Shown: positions 31,676 through 40,986 of the stretch, piece after piece | How the letters are laid out: the number at the start of each line of letters is the position of its first letter | Numbering within the stretch: the stretch's first letter is position 1 | Source: Flavobacterium sp. SH_e | GTDB lineage: Bacteria > Bacteroidota > Bacteroidia > Flavobacteriales > Flavobacteriaceae | Reading direction: 5' to 3' | NCBI RefSeq assembly: GCF_025717045.1 | Contig: NZ_JAOVZN010000007.1 | Coordinates: 1-64,000 of the forward strand | Length of the DNA: 64,000 nucleotides | Made by a program: the position numbers and the translations under genes | The notes under the pieces: model-generated | The model's input: only the letters and a program-made list of their open reading frames with translations | Told to the model about the DNA's origin: nothing | Databases searched by the model: none

Positions 31676-34168
31676 ATGAAGCTATTTTGTTTTTTGACTT
31701 TGTTTTTTACGCTTACACTTCAAGCGCAAATTCAAATAAACGGAATCGTAACCGATTCAAACAACAAACCTCTTCCGTTTGCTACAATTACGACTTCAGA
31801 AAACAATAACACAATTACAGATGTCGATGGAAAATTTATTTTCAAAATCAGCTCATCTGCAACCTCACTTACTGTTTCTTATATCGGTTTTCAAACCAAA
31901 ACTGTAGCTTTAATCAGCAACAAAACTTTTTATGCGGTTTCACTTTCGCAGAAGACTGACGACTTGCAAGAAGTTGTAGTTTCTAATGAAAATCCAGCTT
32001 TAACAATCATCAAAAAAGTTATTGCCAATAAATCGCTAAATGATCCGCAGAAAAAACTCAACAGTTTTGAATACAAAACCTATAATAAACTTATTGTAAC
32101 CGCAAATCCTGACTCGATTGACGGACGTATCGATACTTCGGCAGCGTATAAAGATTTAAACAAAAAAATCATCATTGATTCTTCCGATTACAAGTTTAAA
32201 GAAATTGTAAGCAAACAGCATTTGTTTCAAACCGAGAAAGTTTCGGAATATCAATTCGCAAACAACAAATTAAAAGAAACAGTTTTAGGAACTAAAATAG
32301 CGGGTTTCAAACAGCCTATTTATGAAGTTCTGGCTTTCAACCTTCAGTCGATTTCTATTTACGATTCGAATTACGAATTATTCGAAACCAGATATGAAAA
32401 CCCGATTTCAAAAAATGCTCCTTCAACCTACAATTATAAATTGCTGGATACTGTAAGCATTCGAGGTCGTGACACTTACATGATTTATTTTAAAAATAAG
32501 TCAAACCGAAAAACATCTGGTCTAGAAGGTGTTTTATATATCGATAGGGAAAATTTTGCTGTTGCGAAAGCGGTAATGCGAATTAAAGGTGTTTTGGACA
32601 TTAGTGGTATTCATGAATTTGAATATATTCCGAAAGAAAAAATATGGTTTCAAAGCAATACGACTTTTAAAATTGTAAAAGGAAAAAATGACGATGACAT
32701 CAGAATTTTAGGTGGAACTATTCAATTTGATGGAGACGTTGAAGAAAATTTCGAACCTAGAAAAAAGGTGGCGTCAGATTTCACTTATCTACTCTCTGAG
32801 AGTAATAGCTTCGATATTCGTGTTAACACCAATAATCCAATTAAAAATCCTTCGCTTTATATCGAAATTAAAGACGACGCGGCAAAAAAACCTGAAAGTT
32901 TCTGGGAAGCCTATCGAAAGGAAAATCTTGACTTAAAAAGCCAAAAAACGTACTTATTACTGGATAGTCTTTCTGTGAGCAATAGAATTGAAAAACGTTT
33001 AGGAATTGGCCGTAAAATCATTAACGGATTTTATCCAATTGGCCCAGTCGATTTGGACTTGAAAAAAATCATAAGTTATAATAATTACGAAGGTTTCCGT
33101 CTTGGTATCGGAGGAATTACAAACGATCGTTTGTCAAAAAACTTCCGTCTTGAAGGTTATACCGCTTACGGAACAAAAGATGGTGTTTTTAAATACAGTG
33201 TCGGAGGTGGCGTTTTATTAGACAAACACACTAACACTTGGTTTAATGGATATTATGCTGATGACGTTCGAGAAATTGCAAGTACTGTCTTTTCGGTTGA
33301 TAAACGTGTTTTCAAAATTTATGATCCACGTCCAATTAACATTAGCACATTCTATGAATACATGGGATGGCGAGGAAACATTCAAACCAAATTTATTCCG
33401 AAAACCGAAGCTGTTTTAGAGCTTTCAAGAAATTACATCGAACCGAAATTTGATTATCTTTTTAATCTAAATGGGAAATTGTATTCGAGTTATATTATGA
33501 CTACAGCAATGCTTTCGATTGTTTGGGCGCCTTTTAGCAATTTTATGCAAACTCCAACTGGAAGAAATGAAAGTGATAAAAGATTTCCGAGATTTACTTT
33601 TCAATATACGCAGTCTTTACCAAATGTATTCGACAACGATTTTACTTTTAGCAAAATAGATTTTAAAGCCGAATACGAAAAGCAATATTTAAACCGTCAG
33701 AAAACGAGTTTGCTTTTGCAAGCAGGTTATGCAATGGGAGATGTTCCTATTACGCATTTGTACAATACTTCTCCAAATAATTTAACAAAGGAAACTGTTA
33801 TTCAGCGTATTACTTTTGCGGGAAGAAATGCTTTTGAAACCATGTTTTTCAATGAATTTTTCTCAAGTCAATATTTAATGTTCCAAATAAAACATGGTTT
33901 TGACCGAATTACACTTTTCAAAAAAGTTAGACCTTCTTTAGTTTTAGTAACGAGAATGGCTTGGGGAAATATGGAAAAACCCGAACAGCATGTTGGTCCA
34001 GATTACAAAACACTTGACAAAGGCTACTTTGAATCGGGAATTGAATTAAACAGAATCTTTAAAGGTTTTGGTTTGGGAGGATTCTATCGTTATGGTCCAA
34101 ATCAGCTAATGAAGTTTGAAGATAATGTTGCTGTTAAGATTTCTTATGTCTTAGATTTGGGACTTTAA
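31676..34168 (+). CDS. DUF5686 outer-membrane protein with carboxypeptidase-like N-domain
   Basis: This 830-residue protein has a signal peptide (residues 1-18). A carboxypeptidase-D-regulatory-like beta domain follows (about 19-100, INGIVTDSNNKPLPFATI and SYIGFQTKTVAL). The DUF5686 region (about 105-830) is rich in alternating aromatic strands and probably forms an outer-membrane beta barrel. It lacks a TonB plug, so it is not a TonB receptor. Its function is unknown. It has no SusD-like partner. Confidence 0.87.
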   Translation: MKLFCFLTLFFTLTLQAQIQINGIVTDSNNKPLPFATITTSENNNTITDVDGKFIFKISSSATSLTVSYIGFQTKTVALISNKTFYAVSLSQKTDDLQEVVVSNENPALTIIKKVIANKSLNDPQKKLNSFEYKTYNKLIVTANPDSIDGRIDTSAAYKDLNKKIIIDSSDYKFKEIVSKQHLFQTEKVSEYQFANNKLKETVLGTKIAGFKQPIYEVLAFNLQSISIYDSNYELFETRYENPISKNAPSTYNYKLLDTVSIRGRDTYMIYFKNKSNRKTSGLEGVLYIDRENFAVAKAVMRIKGVLDISGIHEFEYIPKEKIWFQSNTTFKIVKGKNDDDIRILGGTIQFDGDVEENFEPRKKVASDFTYLLSESNSFDIRVNTNNPIKNPSLYIEIKDDAAKKPESFWEAYRKENLDLKSQKTYLLLDSLSVSNRIEKRLGIGRKIINGFYPIGPVDLDLKKIISYNNYEGFRLGIGGITNDRLSKNFRLEGYTAYGTKDGVFKYSVGGGVLLDKHTNTWFNGYYADDVREIASTVFSVDKRVFKIYDPRPINISTFYEYMGWRGNIQTKFIPKTEAVLELSRNYIEPKFDYLFNLNGKLYSSYIMTTAMLSIVWAPFSNFMQTPTGRNESDKRFPRFTFQYTQSLPNVFDNDFTFSKIDFKAEYEKQYLNRQKTSLLLQAGYAMGDVPITHLYNTSPNNLTKETVIQRITFAGRNAFETMFFNEFFSSQYLMFQIKHGFDRITLFKKVRPSLVLVTRMAWGNMEKPEQHVGPDYKTLDKGYFESGIELNRIFKGFGLGGFYRYGPNQLMKFEDNVAVKISYVLDLGL

Positions 34169-34198
34169 GAGTTAAAATTCCAAATTCCAACACTCGTT

Positions 34199-34311
34199 TG
34201 TCATCCTGAGGAACGAAGGATCACACTCGTAACTAAACAAAGATTGGCGATTTTTTTTGTAGAATAACCGCAAGGAATTTCTAATGCGATTCTACGTTCC
34301 TCAGAATGACA
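34199..34311. repeat. Second copy of the TCATCCTGAGGAACGAAG inverted-repeat element
   Basis: The 26-base left arm (34199-34224) is identical to 17488-17513. A shorter, diverged right arm (ACGTTCCTCAGAATGACA) is at 34294-34311. The middle holds ACAAAGATTGGCGA in inverted orientation to the copy at 17.5 kb. Confidence 0.8.
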
Positions 34312-34334
34312 AACTAGATGAATAGTAAAAAGTA

Positions 34335-34374
34335 AAAATCCCAAACTCCAACAAGAATTGGAACTTGGGATTTT
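34335..34374. terminator. Bidirectional hairpin between convergent genes
   Basis: AAAATCCCAA (34335-34344) pairs with TTGGGATTTT (34365-34374), with an inner TCCAA/TTGGA stem. It separates the DUF5686 and antiporter genes. Confidence 0.75.
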
Positions 34375-34395
34375 AAAATTTTAAAATTTCTAACC

Positions 34396-36666
34396 TTATG
34401 GCTTAAGAATCAAAACCGAAGGCGAATTATTCAGCCAGATACTTTGTGATTCTATTAATTTTTTCCAGCTATCAAGACTAATAATCATTAAATCCTGACT
34501 TTCTAAAAACTCCTTTTTCAATGTTCTGTCGTTCATAATCATGATATGATTTGGCGCAATCTGTTCGATCGAACGAATTGTTTCCTGAATTTCTCGTGTA
34601 CTTCTAACTTCGCCACTTGCATCTAAAACCGTAATTTGAGAACCATTATTGTTGATTAATTTTTTAGCATAATCGATCAAAAAAGCATCTTCTTTACTAA
34701 ATACGGGCATAAAAATCTGGTTGACTTCTTCTAGATTTTTATCAATAAAAATTCCGACTGGCATTTTTGTTTTAGTAATAATGTGACGCGTTCTTTCATC
34801 AAACGGATTATTTTCAAACAAACCTTCTTTTCCTGTAAACTTATCAATCAAACGATCTGGATTTACAATTCGAGTTGTGAAACCAAGTATTTTACCCAAT
34901 AAAGTTCCATCAAAAATGGATTGTCCTAAACCAACCAAAAGCAAGTCGTATTCTCCATGATTTGCGGTATCAATAATATCCGAATCGATATCATTAGAAA
35001 CTTTAAACAAACTAACCATATTTTGATTCAGCAACTGTGATTCTTCAACCACCGGCCCAATCATTTTACGTTCATGCTCTTTCACATCAAACGAATGTAT
35101 TTCTGTACTTAAAGAAATATGCATTGCCGTTACTACCGAATTATCTGCTTGTTTTTTAACAAGGCTGTTTGCAATTTTAAGCAACTTTTTTCCTTTTTCT
35201 GGAGTTGCAAACGAAAGCAGAATCTTGAATTTGCTTTTACTTCCAATCTCTTGCTGTACGGCCGTAATATTATCTTTAAAAATAAACCCGATAAAGTCTA
35301 ATGCTGGCCCCGTCATAAAAGTAGTAAGTAGCGCCATAATTACCATCATGGTAAAAATCTCAGTTGATAAAACTCCAAGATCATAACCAATATTCAGAAC
35401 TACTAATTCCATTAAACCGCGCGTATTCATTAAGGCTCCAATAGACAAACTGTCTTTCCAGTTTTGCCCCATAAATTTGGCTGCCAAAGCACTTCCGAAG
35501 AATTTACCAACTACTGCAACCAAAATAATCAAACCCGTAATTTTCCACAATTCAGGATCATTTAACAATCCTATTTGCGTACGCAAACCTGTAAACACAA
35601 AAAATAATGGCAATAAAACGATTATTGAAACGTCTTCAACTTTTTCGATAAATATGTTTCTGAATTTATTGTTTTCAGGCATAATAGCTCCAGCTAAAAA
35701 AGCTCCGAACAAAGCATGAATTCCAATTAATTCTGATGCATAAGAAGAAATTAAAAGTGTAATAAAGAAAATGGCAACAACTGGTTTATTTAAACTTTCG
35801 CGGGTTGCATTTAAATCTCCTACTCTTTTCAAGAATGGGCGAACAATTTTCAACATGATAATCACATACAAAATCGCCATTCCAATTACATAAAGCGAAC
35901 TAGAAAGCGAACCTGCTTTAACAATCGCAATTACAACTGCCAAAATACACCAAGCAGTGATGTCATCTGCCGCAGCACAAGTAATCGCAATGGTTCCTAG
36001 CTTTGTTTTCTGCATGCCGCGTTCCTGAACAATTCTCGCTAAAACTGGGAAAGCTGTAATACTCATCGCAATACCCATAAACAAACCGAATGAAGAAAAT
36101 TCAACTCCCAGCGGAGCATACGTTTCATAAATAAAATAAGCCAATGATAAACCTAAAGCAAACGGAATTACAATACTAGCATGGCTGATTACTACGGCAT
36201 CATGTGCTTTATTTTTTAGCACTTTCAAATCCAGTTCCATCCCAATTACAAACATGAAAAGGATTAAACCAATTTGACTTAAAAACTGTAAGTTCCCTAG
36301 AGATTCTTTTGGAAATAAAGCTGCAGAAAATTCCGGAAAATACATTCCTACTAAAGACGGCCCAAGTACGATTCCAGCGATCATTTCGCCAATTACCGAC
36401 GGCTGTCCAATTTTTCTAAAAAACCATCCAAACAAACGAGCAACTAAAATGATCGTAACTATTTGCGCCAGTAAAATTGCCAATGGGTGCTGTAAATTTT
36501 CTACCATCGAGTGCAAAAAATCTTTCCAATGATTACTTTCAACACTTTTCTTTACAATATTACGCCCTACTTCTAACGAGGCACCTTTTGAAATTACCCA
36601 GTATATCAGTGCAGTAAAACCACCAATGATTGTAACATAGAATAAGGAATTCCTAATGTTATTCAT
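34396..36666 (-). CDS. CPA2-type cation:proton antiporter
   Basis: This 756-residue inner-membrane protein has an N-terminal anchor helix. A Na+/H+-exchanger (CPA2/KefB-like) core of about twelve helices covers about 60-460 and includes GEMIAGIVLGPSLVG, FMFVIGMELDLKVL, TCAAADDITAWCI and ALFGAFLAGAIMP. A cytosolic C-terminal region (about 490-756) resembles two universal-stress-like nucleotide folds rather than RCK/TrkA domains. It probably exchanges K+ or Na+ for protons. The ATG at 36666 is chosen because a -7 box at 36691-36698 excludes the longer start. It lies downstream of a LytTR regulator and may be its target. Confidence 0.88.
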   Translation of the reverse strand: MNNIRNSLFYVTIIGGFTALIYWVISKGASLEVGRNIVKKSVESNHWKDFLHSMVENLQHPLAILLAQIVTIILVARLFGWFFRKIGQPSVIGEMIAGIVLGPSLVGMYFPEFSAALFPKESLGNLQFLSQIGLILFMFVIGMELDLKVLKNKAHDAVVISHASIVIPFALGLSLAYFIYETYAPLGVEFSSFGLFMGIAMSITAFPVLARIVQERGMQKTKLGTIAITCAAADDITAWCILAVVIAIVKAGSLSSSLYVIGMAILYVIIMLKIVRPFLKRVGDLNATRESLNKPVVAIFFITLLISSYASELIGIHALFGAFLAGAIMPENNKFRNIFIEKVEDVSIIVLLPLFFVFTGLRTQIGLLNDPELWKITGLIILVAVVGKFFGSALAAKFMGQNWKDSLSIGALMNTRGLMELVVLNIGYDLGVLSTEIFTMMVIMALLTTFMTGPALDFIGFIFKDNITAVQQEIGSKSKFKILLSFATPEKGKKLLKIANSLVKKQADNSVVTAMHISLSTEIHSFDVKEHERKMIGPVVEESQLLNQNMVSLFKVSNDIDSDIIDTANHGEYDLLLVGLGQSIFDGTLLGKILGFTTRIVNPDRLIDKFTGKEGLFENNPFDERTRHIITKTKMPVGIFIDKNLEEVNQIFMPVFSKEDAFLIDYAKKLINNNGSQITVLDASGEVRSTREIQETIRSIEQIAPNHIMIMNDRTLKKEFLESQDLMIISLDSWKKLIESQSIWLNNSPSVLILKP

Positions 36667-36690
36667 AAACTTGTTCTTTAGATTATTGCG

Positions 36691-36698
36691 CAAATATC
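36691..36698 (-). promoter_or_regulatory. -7-like box GATATTTG of the antiporter gene
   Basis: The minus strand reads GATATTTGCG, one change from TAnnTTTG, 24 bases before the chosen ATG. Confidence 0.45.
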
Positions 36699-36748
36699 CG
36701 CACTGTGAATTTAGTGAAAAAGAAATTCAGTTGTTAATTTTTATCGCA

Positions 36749-36779
36749 TGTAACAAGTCTGGAAAAAATTGTAATAAGT
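36749..36779 (-). promoter_or_regulatory. Candidate LytTR-type direct repeat
   Basis: On the minus strand ACTTATTACA (36779-36770) and ACTTGTTACA (36758-36749) match at nine of ten bases with a 21-bp period. LytTR regulators typically bind two direct repeats about 21 bp apart. The site begins just after the LytTR regulator's stop and ends about 50 bp before the antiporter -7 box. The exact family consensus is not matched, so this is a geometry-based guess. Confidence 0.4.
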
Positions 36780-36780
36780 T

Positions 36781-37509
36781 TTAGATCTTAACTTTCTTTA
36801 AGAAATCAGCTCGGTAAGTTTCGCTTAAAATTAGCGTTACATTTTTATTGTTTTCTTCTGCGTGATGCAGAACAATTTCGTTATGATTGAAGAACTTTAT
36901 TGCTTTTACGGCTACGATTTCTTTTTTGTTTATTCGGCAAAAATCAGCATCTGGCAATTCGTTTAAAAGAGTGTCAAATTTTACATTTTTTAAATTCAGA
37001 TAACTTCCATCTGTAAGCAAAACAGCTTTATCACGACTGTCACTCAGAGCCGTTTTTATATATTGAATTTTACTAAAATACAAAAGCGTTTTTCCTTTAT
37101 CAGTATTTAACTGAATAAATTTTTTAGCCGAATTTGATTTTTCAAAACGTTCAGATGCTTTCGTAATTGCTTTTTGCAAACGTTCCAATTTCACAGGTTT
37201 TGTGATATAATCAACTGCATCAATATTAAAAGCTTCGGCAGCATATTCTTTATACGCCGTGCAAAAAATCACCAATTTATCCTGCAGTTTTTCGGCAAGA
37301 TGAAGACCATCGATTCCGGGCATTTCTATATCCGAAATCAACAAATCAAAATCAAGATTCGAAAAATCAGACAGCAATTTCTCAGGATCGTTGCACGTTT
37401 TTACAATTTCCAATTCAGGAATTTGCTCGCAAAGCATTTTTAGGTACGTTAATCCTGGAAGTTCATCGTCCAGAAGCAAGCATTTCAGTTTTGTATTCAA
37501 GTAAATCAA
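36781..37509 (-). CDS. LytTR-family response regulator
   Basis: This regulator of about 242 residues has an N-terminal receiver domain (LLLDDELPG near residues 11-19, phosphorylated Asp60 in LLISDIEMPG, Lys in YITKPVKLERL). The C-terminal LytTR DNA-binding domain is shown by FSKIQYIKTALSDSRD, a DGSYLNLKNV loop and FCRINKKEIVAV. No ATG is available near the start. TTG codons at 37509 and 37500 are the options, both inside the upstream kinase gene, so translation is coupled. It pairs with the LytS-like kinase. Confidence 0.9.
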   Translation of the reverse strand: MIYLNTKLKCLLLDDELPGLTYLKMLCEQIPELEIVKTCNDPEKLLSDFSNLDFDLLISDIEMPGIDGLHLAEKLQDKLVIFCTAYKEYAAEAFNIDAVDYITKPVKLERLQKAITKASERFEKSNSAKKFIQLNTDKGKTLLYFSKIQYIKTALSDSRDKAVLLTDGSYLNLKNVKFDTLLNELPDADFCRINKKEIVAVKAIKFFNHNEIVLHHAEENNKNVTLILSETYRADFLKKVKI

Positions 37510-38224
37510 TTTTTAGATGAGCAATGTAAACATCGTTTTCTACAAACTTTTCGAGTTTGAAATTATTCTTATAAATAATGCGGAGACGATGTTCGAGTGT
37601 GGCGTGGCCAAAACCACTTCTTTCCTTTTTCAAAACCTTTTTATCTGAGATTTTATTCGAAACCGTCATAAAAAAAGCATTGTCTTTAAATTCAAAAACA
37701 ACCGAAATAAAAGCATCTGCACTTTGAAGATCAGCATGTTTAAAGGCATTTTCAATTAAATCAATAGAAATTAAAGGCGCCAGTAAAGGCTGATCGTACA
37801 ATTTGTCCTCTTCGTTGATATTAGTTTTTACTTTCAACTCAAAAAGCGGACTAATCTTGATTTTATTGATTTCGATTAAATTCAAAGCAAAATCAATTTC
37901 TTCTTTAGCGGTTACAAATTTCTTTTTGCTTTCGTATAAAATATAATCGAGAACATTCGCCAGTTTATCCAAAGCAAAATAAGTTTGGTAAGCGTGCGAC
38001 TGAATCGAGTTTAAAATATTCTTAAACAAATGCGGATTCAGTTTTGATTCCAGATTTTCCAGCTGTAAGTCATTTACTTTTGATTCTAAAGCATAAAAAC
38101 TTTTCTCGGCATCATCTTTCGCTTTTTTGGTTTGCATTAATTGGTAAACCATAAAACAAATGATGACAATTAGAAGCAACAGAATTGCCAGAAAAATAAA
38201 AGTTGTTGTATTGTTTTGTTGCAT
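37463..38224 (-). CDS. LytS/YehU-like sensor histidine kinase
   Basis: This 253-residue kinase has one N-terminal membrane helix (about 9-29) and a short coiled coil. The His_kinase box is ESKLNPHLFKNILNSIQ with His65, and the ATPase N-box is DLIENAFKHA. There is no recognisable sensor domain outside the membrane, so signals may be membrane-borne or come from a partner. It overlaps the LytTR regulator by 47 bases. The divergent neighbour is an RND-type exporter. Confidence 0.9.
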   Translation of the reverse strand: MQQNNTTTFIFLAILLLLIVIICFMVYQLMQTKKAKDDAEKSFYALESKVNDLQLENLESKLNPHLFKNILNSIQSHAYQTYFALDKLANVLDYILYESKKKFVTAKEEIDFALNLIEINKIKISPLFELKVKTNINEEDKLYDQPLLAPLISIDLIENAFKHADLQSADAFISVVFEFKDNAFFMTVSNKISDKKVLKKERSGFGHATLEHRLRIIYKNNFKLEKFVENDVYIAHLKIDLLEYKTEMLASGR

Positions 38225-38394
38225 TAAGCTTGTTTTGAATTGTATTAATCAGTTATAAATTCACTACAAATATGGGAAAAGCTACTGGTTCTATAACAAA
38301 AAACAAGAAAATTATCACAAACCAAAAGCTGGCAAATTTGTGTTAACATTAAGTAAAATACAAACGATTGTTTATGATTTCGAGCACTTTTCAC

Positions 38395-38402
38395 TACATT
38401 TG
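38395..38402 (+). promoter_or_regulatory. -7 box TACATTTG of the RND-type exporter
   Basis: TACATTTG fits TAnnTTTG and is 20 bases before the ATG at 38423. Confidence 0.55.
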
Positions 38403-38422
38403 CAACCATTTTTAAAGATTTT

Positions 38423-40789
38423 ATGAAAAACACTATTCAAGTTGGATTTTGGGAGAAGTTGGCCCGAATTATACTTAAAAACAGAATAACAATTCTGGTT
38501 ATCCTATCTGCCTTAACTATTTTCCTTGGTTACCAATGGAAAAATCTTTCTATGACATATACCGAAGCAAACCTGCTTCCAAAAGATCATATTGCAAATA
38601 AAGAATACCAAAAATTCTTAGATAAATTTGGTGAAGAAGGAAACCTTGTGGTTATTGGTTTTCAGGATAAAAACTTTTTTACGCCTAAAAATTATGCCGC
38701 TTGGAATGAGTTAATGACAGGTTTAAAAAAGTCTAAAGAAGTTGATTTAGTAGTTTCTTTAAATGATTTGAAAAAACTAGAAAAGGATACGGTTAACGAA
38801 AAATTCGTTTTAACTCCATTTATCGACCAAAGCAAAGTTTTAGATCCAGCCTATTTAAAAAGCGTTCAGCACGACTTATTCAACAACTTGCCTTTTTACG
38901 AAGGATTATTGTTCAATAAAGAAAGTGGAAGTGTTCGCTCTGCGATTTATATCAATAAAGCTTTAGTAAATACTCCAGAAAGAAAAACTTTTATCCTTGA
39001 AAATTTAGTTCCGAAAATCGATAAATTCGAAAAAACAACAGGAATCGATCTTAAAGTTTCTGGAATGCCATACATCAGAACAATCAATGCAAACGATATG
39101 AAAGGCGAAATCGGACTTTTCATTGGTGCGGCTTTACTGACTGTTTCTCTGATTTTCTTTTTCTTTTTCCGTTCGTTCAGAGCTACTTTTATTTCAATTT
39201 GTATTTTGATTGTTGGCGTAATCTGGTCATTTGGAACACTTGGATTATTTGGATATAAAATCACAATTTTAACAGCAATTATTCCACCGCTGATTATTGT
39301 AATCGGAATTACAAACTGTATTTTCCTGATCAATAAATACCAGCAGGAAATCAAATTACATAACAATCAGGCAAAAGCTTTACAGCGTGTTATTTCTAAA
39401 ATTGGAGTTTCGACTTTGATGACGAATTTGACTACCGCGATTGGTTTTGCAACATTTATGATTACTGGAAATGATCTTCTTTTCGAATTTGGAATGGTGA
39501 CATCAATCAACGTGATTTCTGTTTATTTATTGACACTTTTTATCGTGCCAATTATTTACAGTTTCATGCCATTACCAAAAGAAAAACACTTATACCATTT
39601 AACTAAAACATACATTTCGACTTTATTGAATGTTGTTGAAGATTTGGTAAAATCGAAACGTAAAATCGTTTATATTGTTTATGGTTTACTTTTGGTTTTC
39701 AGCGTAATTGGAGTTTCACAAATGAAAGTTTCAGGAAGTTTAATTGGCGAAATGCCAAAAAGCGCTTCTTTCTTTAAAGATATTTTGTTTTACGAAAAAG
39801 AATTCAACGGCGTTATGCCTTTGGAAATCATGATTGACACCAAAAAGAAAAAAGGTGTTATGAAGGCTTCTACAATTCGTAAAATGGACGAATTGCAAAA
39901 TACAATTGCTGAAATTCCTGAACTGGCAAAACCAGTTTCTGTTGTGAATTTGGTTAAATATTCGAAACAAGCTTTCTACAACGGAAATCCTGAATATTAT
40001 CAATTGCCAACTTCGCAAGAGCAGACTTTTATTTTAAGTTATGCTAAAAATGCGACAAAAAACAGCAAAGAAAATCTAATGAAAGCGTATGTGGATTCAA
40101 CTGGACAATATGCCAGAATCACTACTTTTATGAAAGATATTGGAACCGATGAAATGGCAAAAGTGGAGAAAAAATTGCATTCAAAAATTGATGAAATTTT
40201 CCCGAAAGACCGTTTTGAAGTTACCGTTACCGGAAAAGCATTAGTTTTTCAAAAAGGAACATCATACTTAGTTGACAACTTAATCGAATCTTTGATTTTC
40301 GCAATTTTGACAATTGCAGTTTTAATTTTGTATCTATTCCGTTCTTTCAAAATGGTAATGGCATCGGTAATTACGAATATTTTACCGCTTTGCATTACGT
40401 CTGGATTAATGGGGTATTTTGGAATTCCATTAAAACCATCTACTATTTTAGTATTCAGTATCGCGTTCGGAATCTCAGTTGATAATGCCATTCAGTTTAT
40501 GGCGAAGTATCGACATGATTTGCTTCAAAGCGGCGGAAAAGTGAAAAAATCGGTTTTCAGTGCTTTAAGAGAAACCGGAATCAGTACCTTTTATACATCT
40601 GTAGTTTTGATTTTAGGTTTTGCGACTTTCACGTTATCAAGCTTTAGCGGAACAATTGCTTTGGGAGGATTAATTTCTTGTACTTTGGCTTTTGCAATGT
40701 TTGCGAATTTGGTTGTATTGCCTTCTTTGGTTTTGACTTTTGAAAAGAAGAAAACTAAGAAAGAGGAATTGGAGAATTTGGATAAATAG
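38423..40789 (+). CDS. RND/MMPL-family exporter (patched-like)
   Basis: This 788-residue inner-membrane protein repeats a one-plus-five helix layout twice (first helix about 19-37, then a bundle about 222-385; a second helix about 412-432, then 640-770). Two large periplasmic loops lie between. The sterol-sensing-type segment and the AFGISVDNAIQFMAKYRHD motif near the second bundle are typical of proton-driven MMPL exporters. No membrane-fusion or TolC gene is nearby. Hydrophobic lipids or hopanoid-like molecules are possible cargo, by family only. Confidence 0.88.
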   Translation: MKNTIQVGFWEKLARIILKNRITILVILSALTIFLGYQWKNLSMTYTEANLLPKDHIANKEYQKFLDKFGEEGNLVVIGFQDKNFFTPKNYAAWNELMTGLKKSKEVDLVVSLNDLKKLEKDTVNEKFVLTPFIDQSKVLDPAYLKSVQHDLFNNLPFYEGLLFNKESGSVRSAIYINKALVNTPERKTFILENLVPKIDKFEKTTGIDLKVSGMPYIRTINANDMKGEIGLFIGAALLTVSLIFFFFFRSFRATFISICILIVGVIWSFGTLGLFGYKITILTAIIPPLIIVIGITNCIFLINKYQQEIKLHNNQAKALQRVISKIGVSTLMTNLTTAIGFATFMITGNDLLFEFGMVTSINVISVYLLTLFIVPIIYSFMPLPKEKHLYHLTKTYISTLLNVVEDLVKSKRKIVYIVYGLLLVFSVIGVSQMKVSGSLIGEMPKSASFFKDILFYEKEFNGVMPLEIMIDTKKKKGVMKASTIRKMDELQNTIAEIPELAKPVSVVNLVKYSKQAFYNGNPEYYQLPTSQEQTFILSYAKNATKNSKENLMKAYVDSTGQYARITTFMKDIGTDEMAKVEKKLHSKIDEIFPKDRFEVTVTGKALVFQKGTSYLVDNLIESLIFAILTIAVLILYLFRSFKMVMASVITNILPLCITSGLMGYFGIPLKPSTILVFSIAFGISVDNAIQFMAKYRHDLLQSGGKVKKSVFSALRETGISTFYTSVVLILGFATFTLSSFSGTIALGGLISCTLAFAMFANLVVLPSLVLTFEKKKTKKEELENLDK

Positions 40790-40810
40790 TTTTTTTGTCA
40801 TAAAAGATAT

Positions 40811-40860
40811 TCGCCACGAATTCACGAATTATTTATTTTTTATTCGTGAATTCGTGGCGG
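40811..40860. repeat. Hairpin repeat CGCCACGAATTCACGAAT
   Basis: TCGCCACGAATTCACGAAT (40811-40829) pairs with ATTCGTGAATTCGTGGCGG (40842-40860) at 18 of 19 bases. One arm also occurs alone at 17727-17745. The position after the exporter stop allows a terminator role. Confidence 0.8.
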
Positions 40861-40933
40861 ATAAATTTACACTAACAATTATCAGAACAATAAAAGGAAC
40901 TCGAAACAGCTTCAAAAATTAATTATTATCGAT

Positions 40934-40941
40934 TATATTTG
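40934..40941 (+). promoter_or_regulatory. -7 box TATATTTG of asnS
   Basis: TATATTTG matches the consensus and lies 45 bases before the asnS ATG, leaving a leader of about 40 bases. Confidence 0.6.
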
Positions 40942-40986
40942 CAGTTGTTCAAAACGAATATTATTTAATATCAATTATATATAAAA

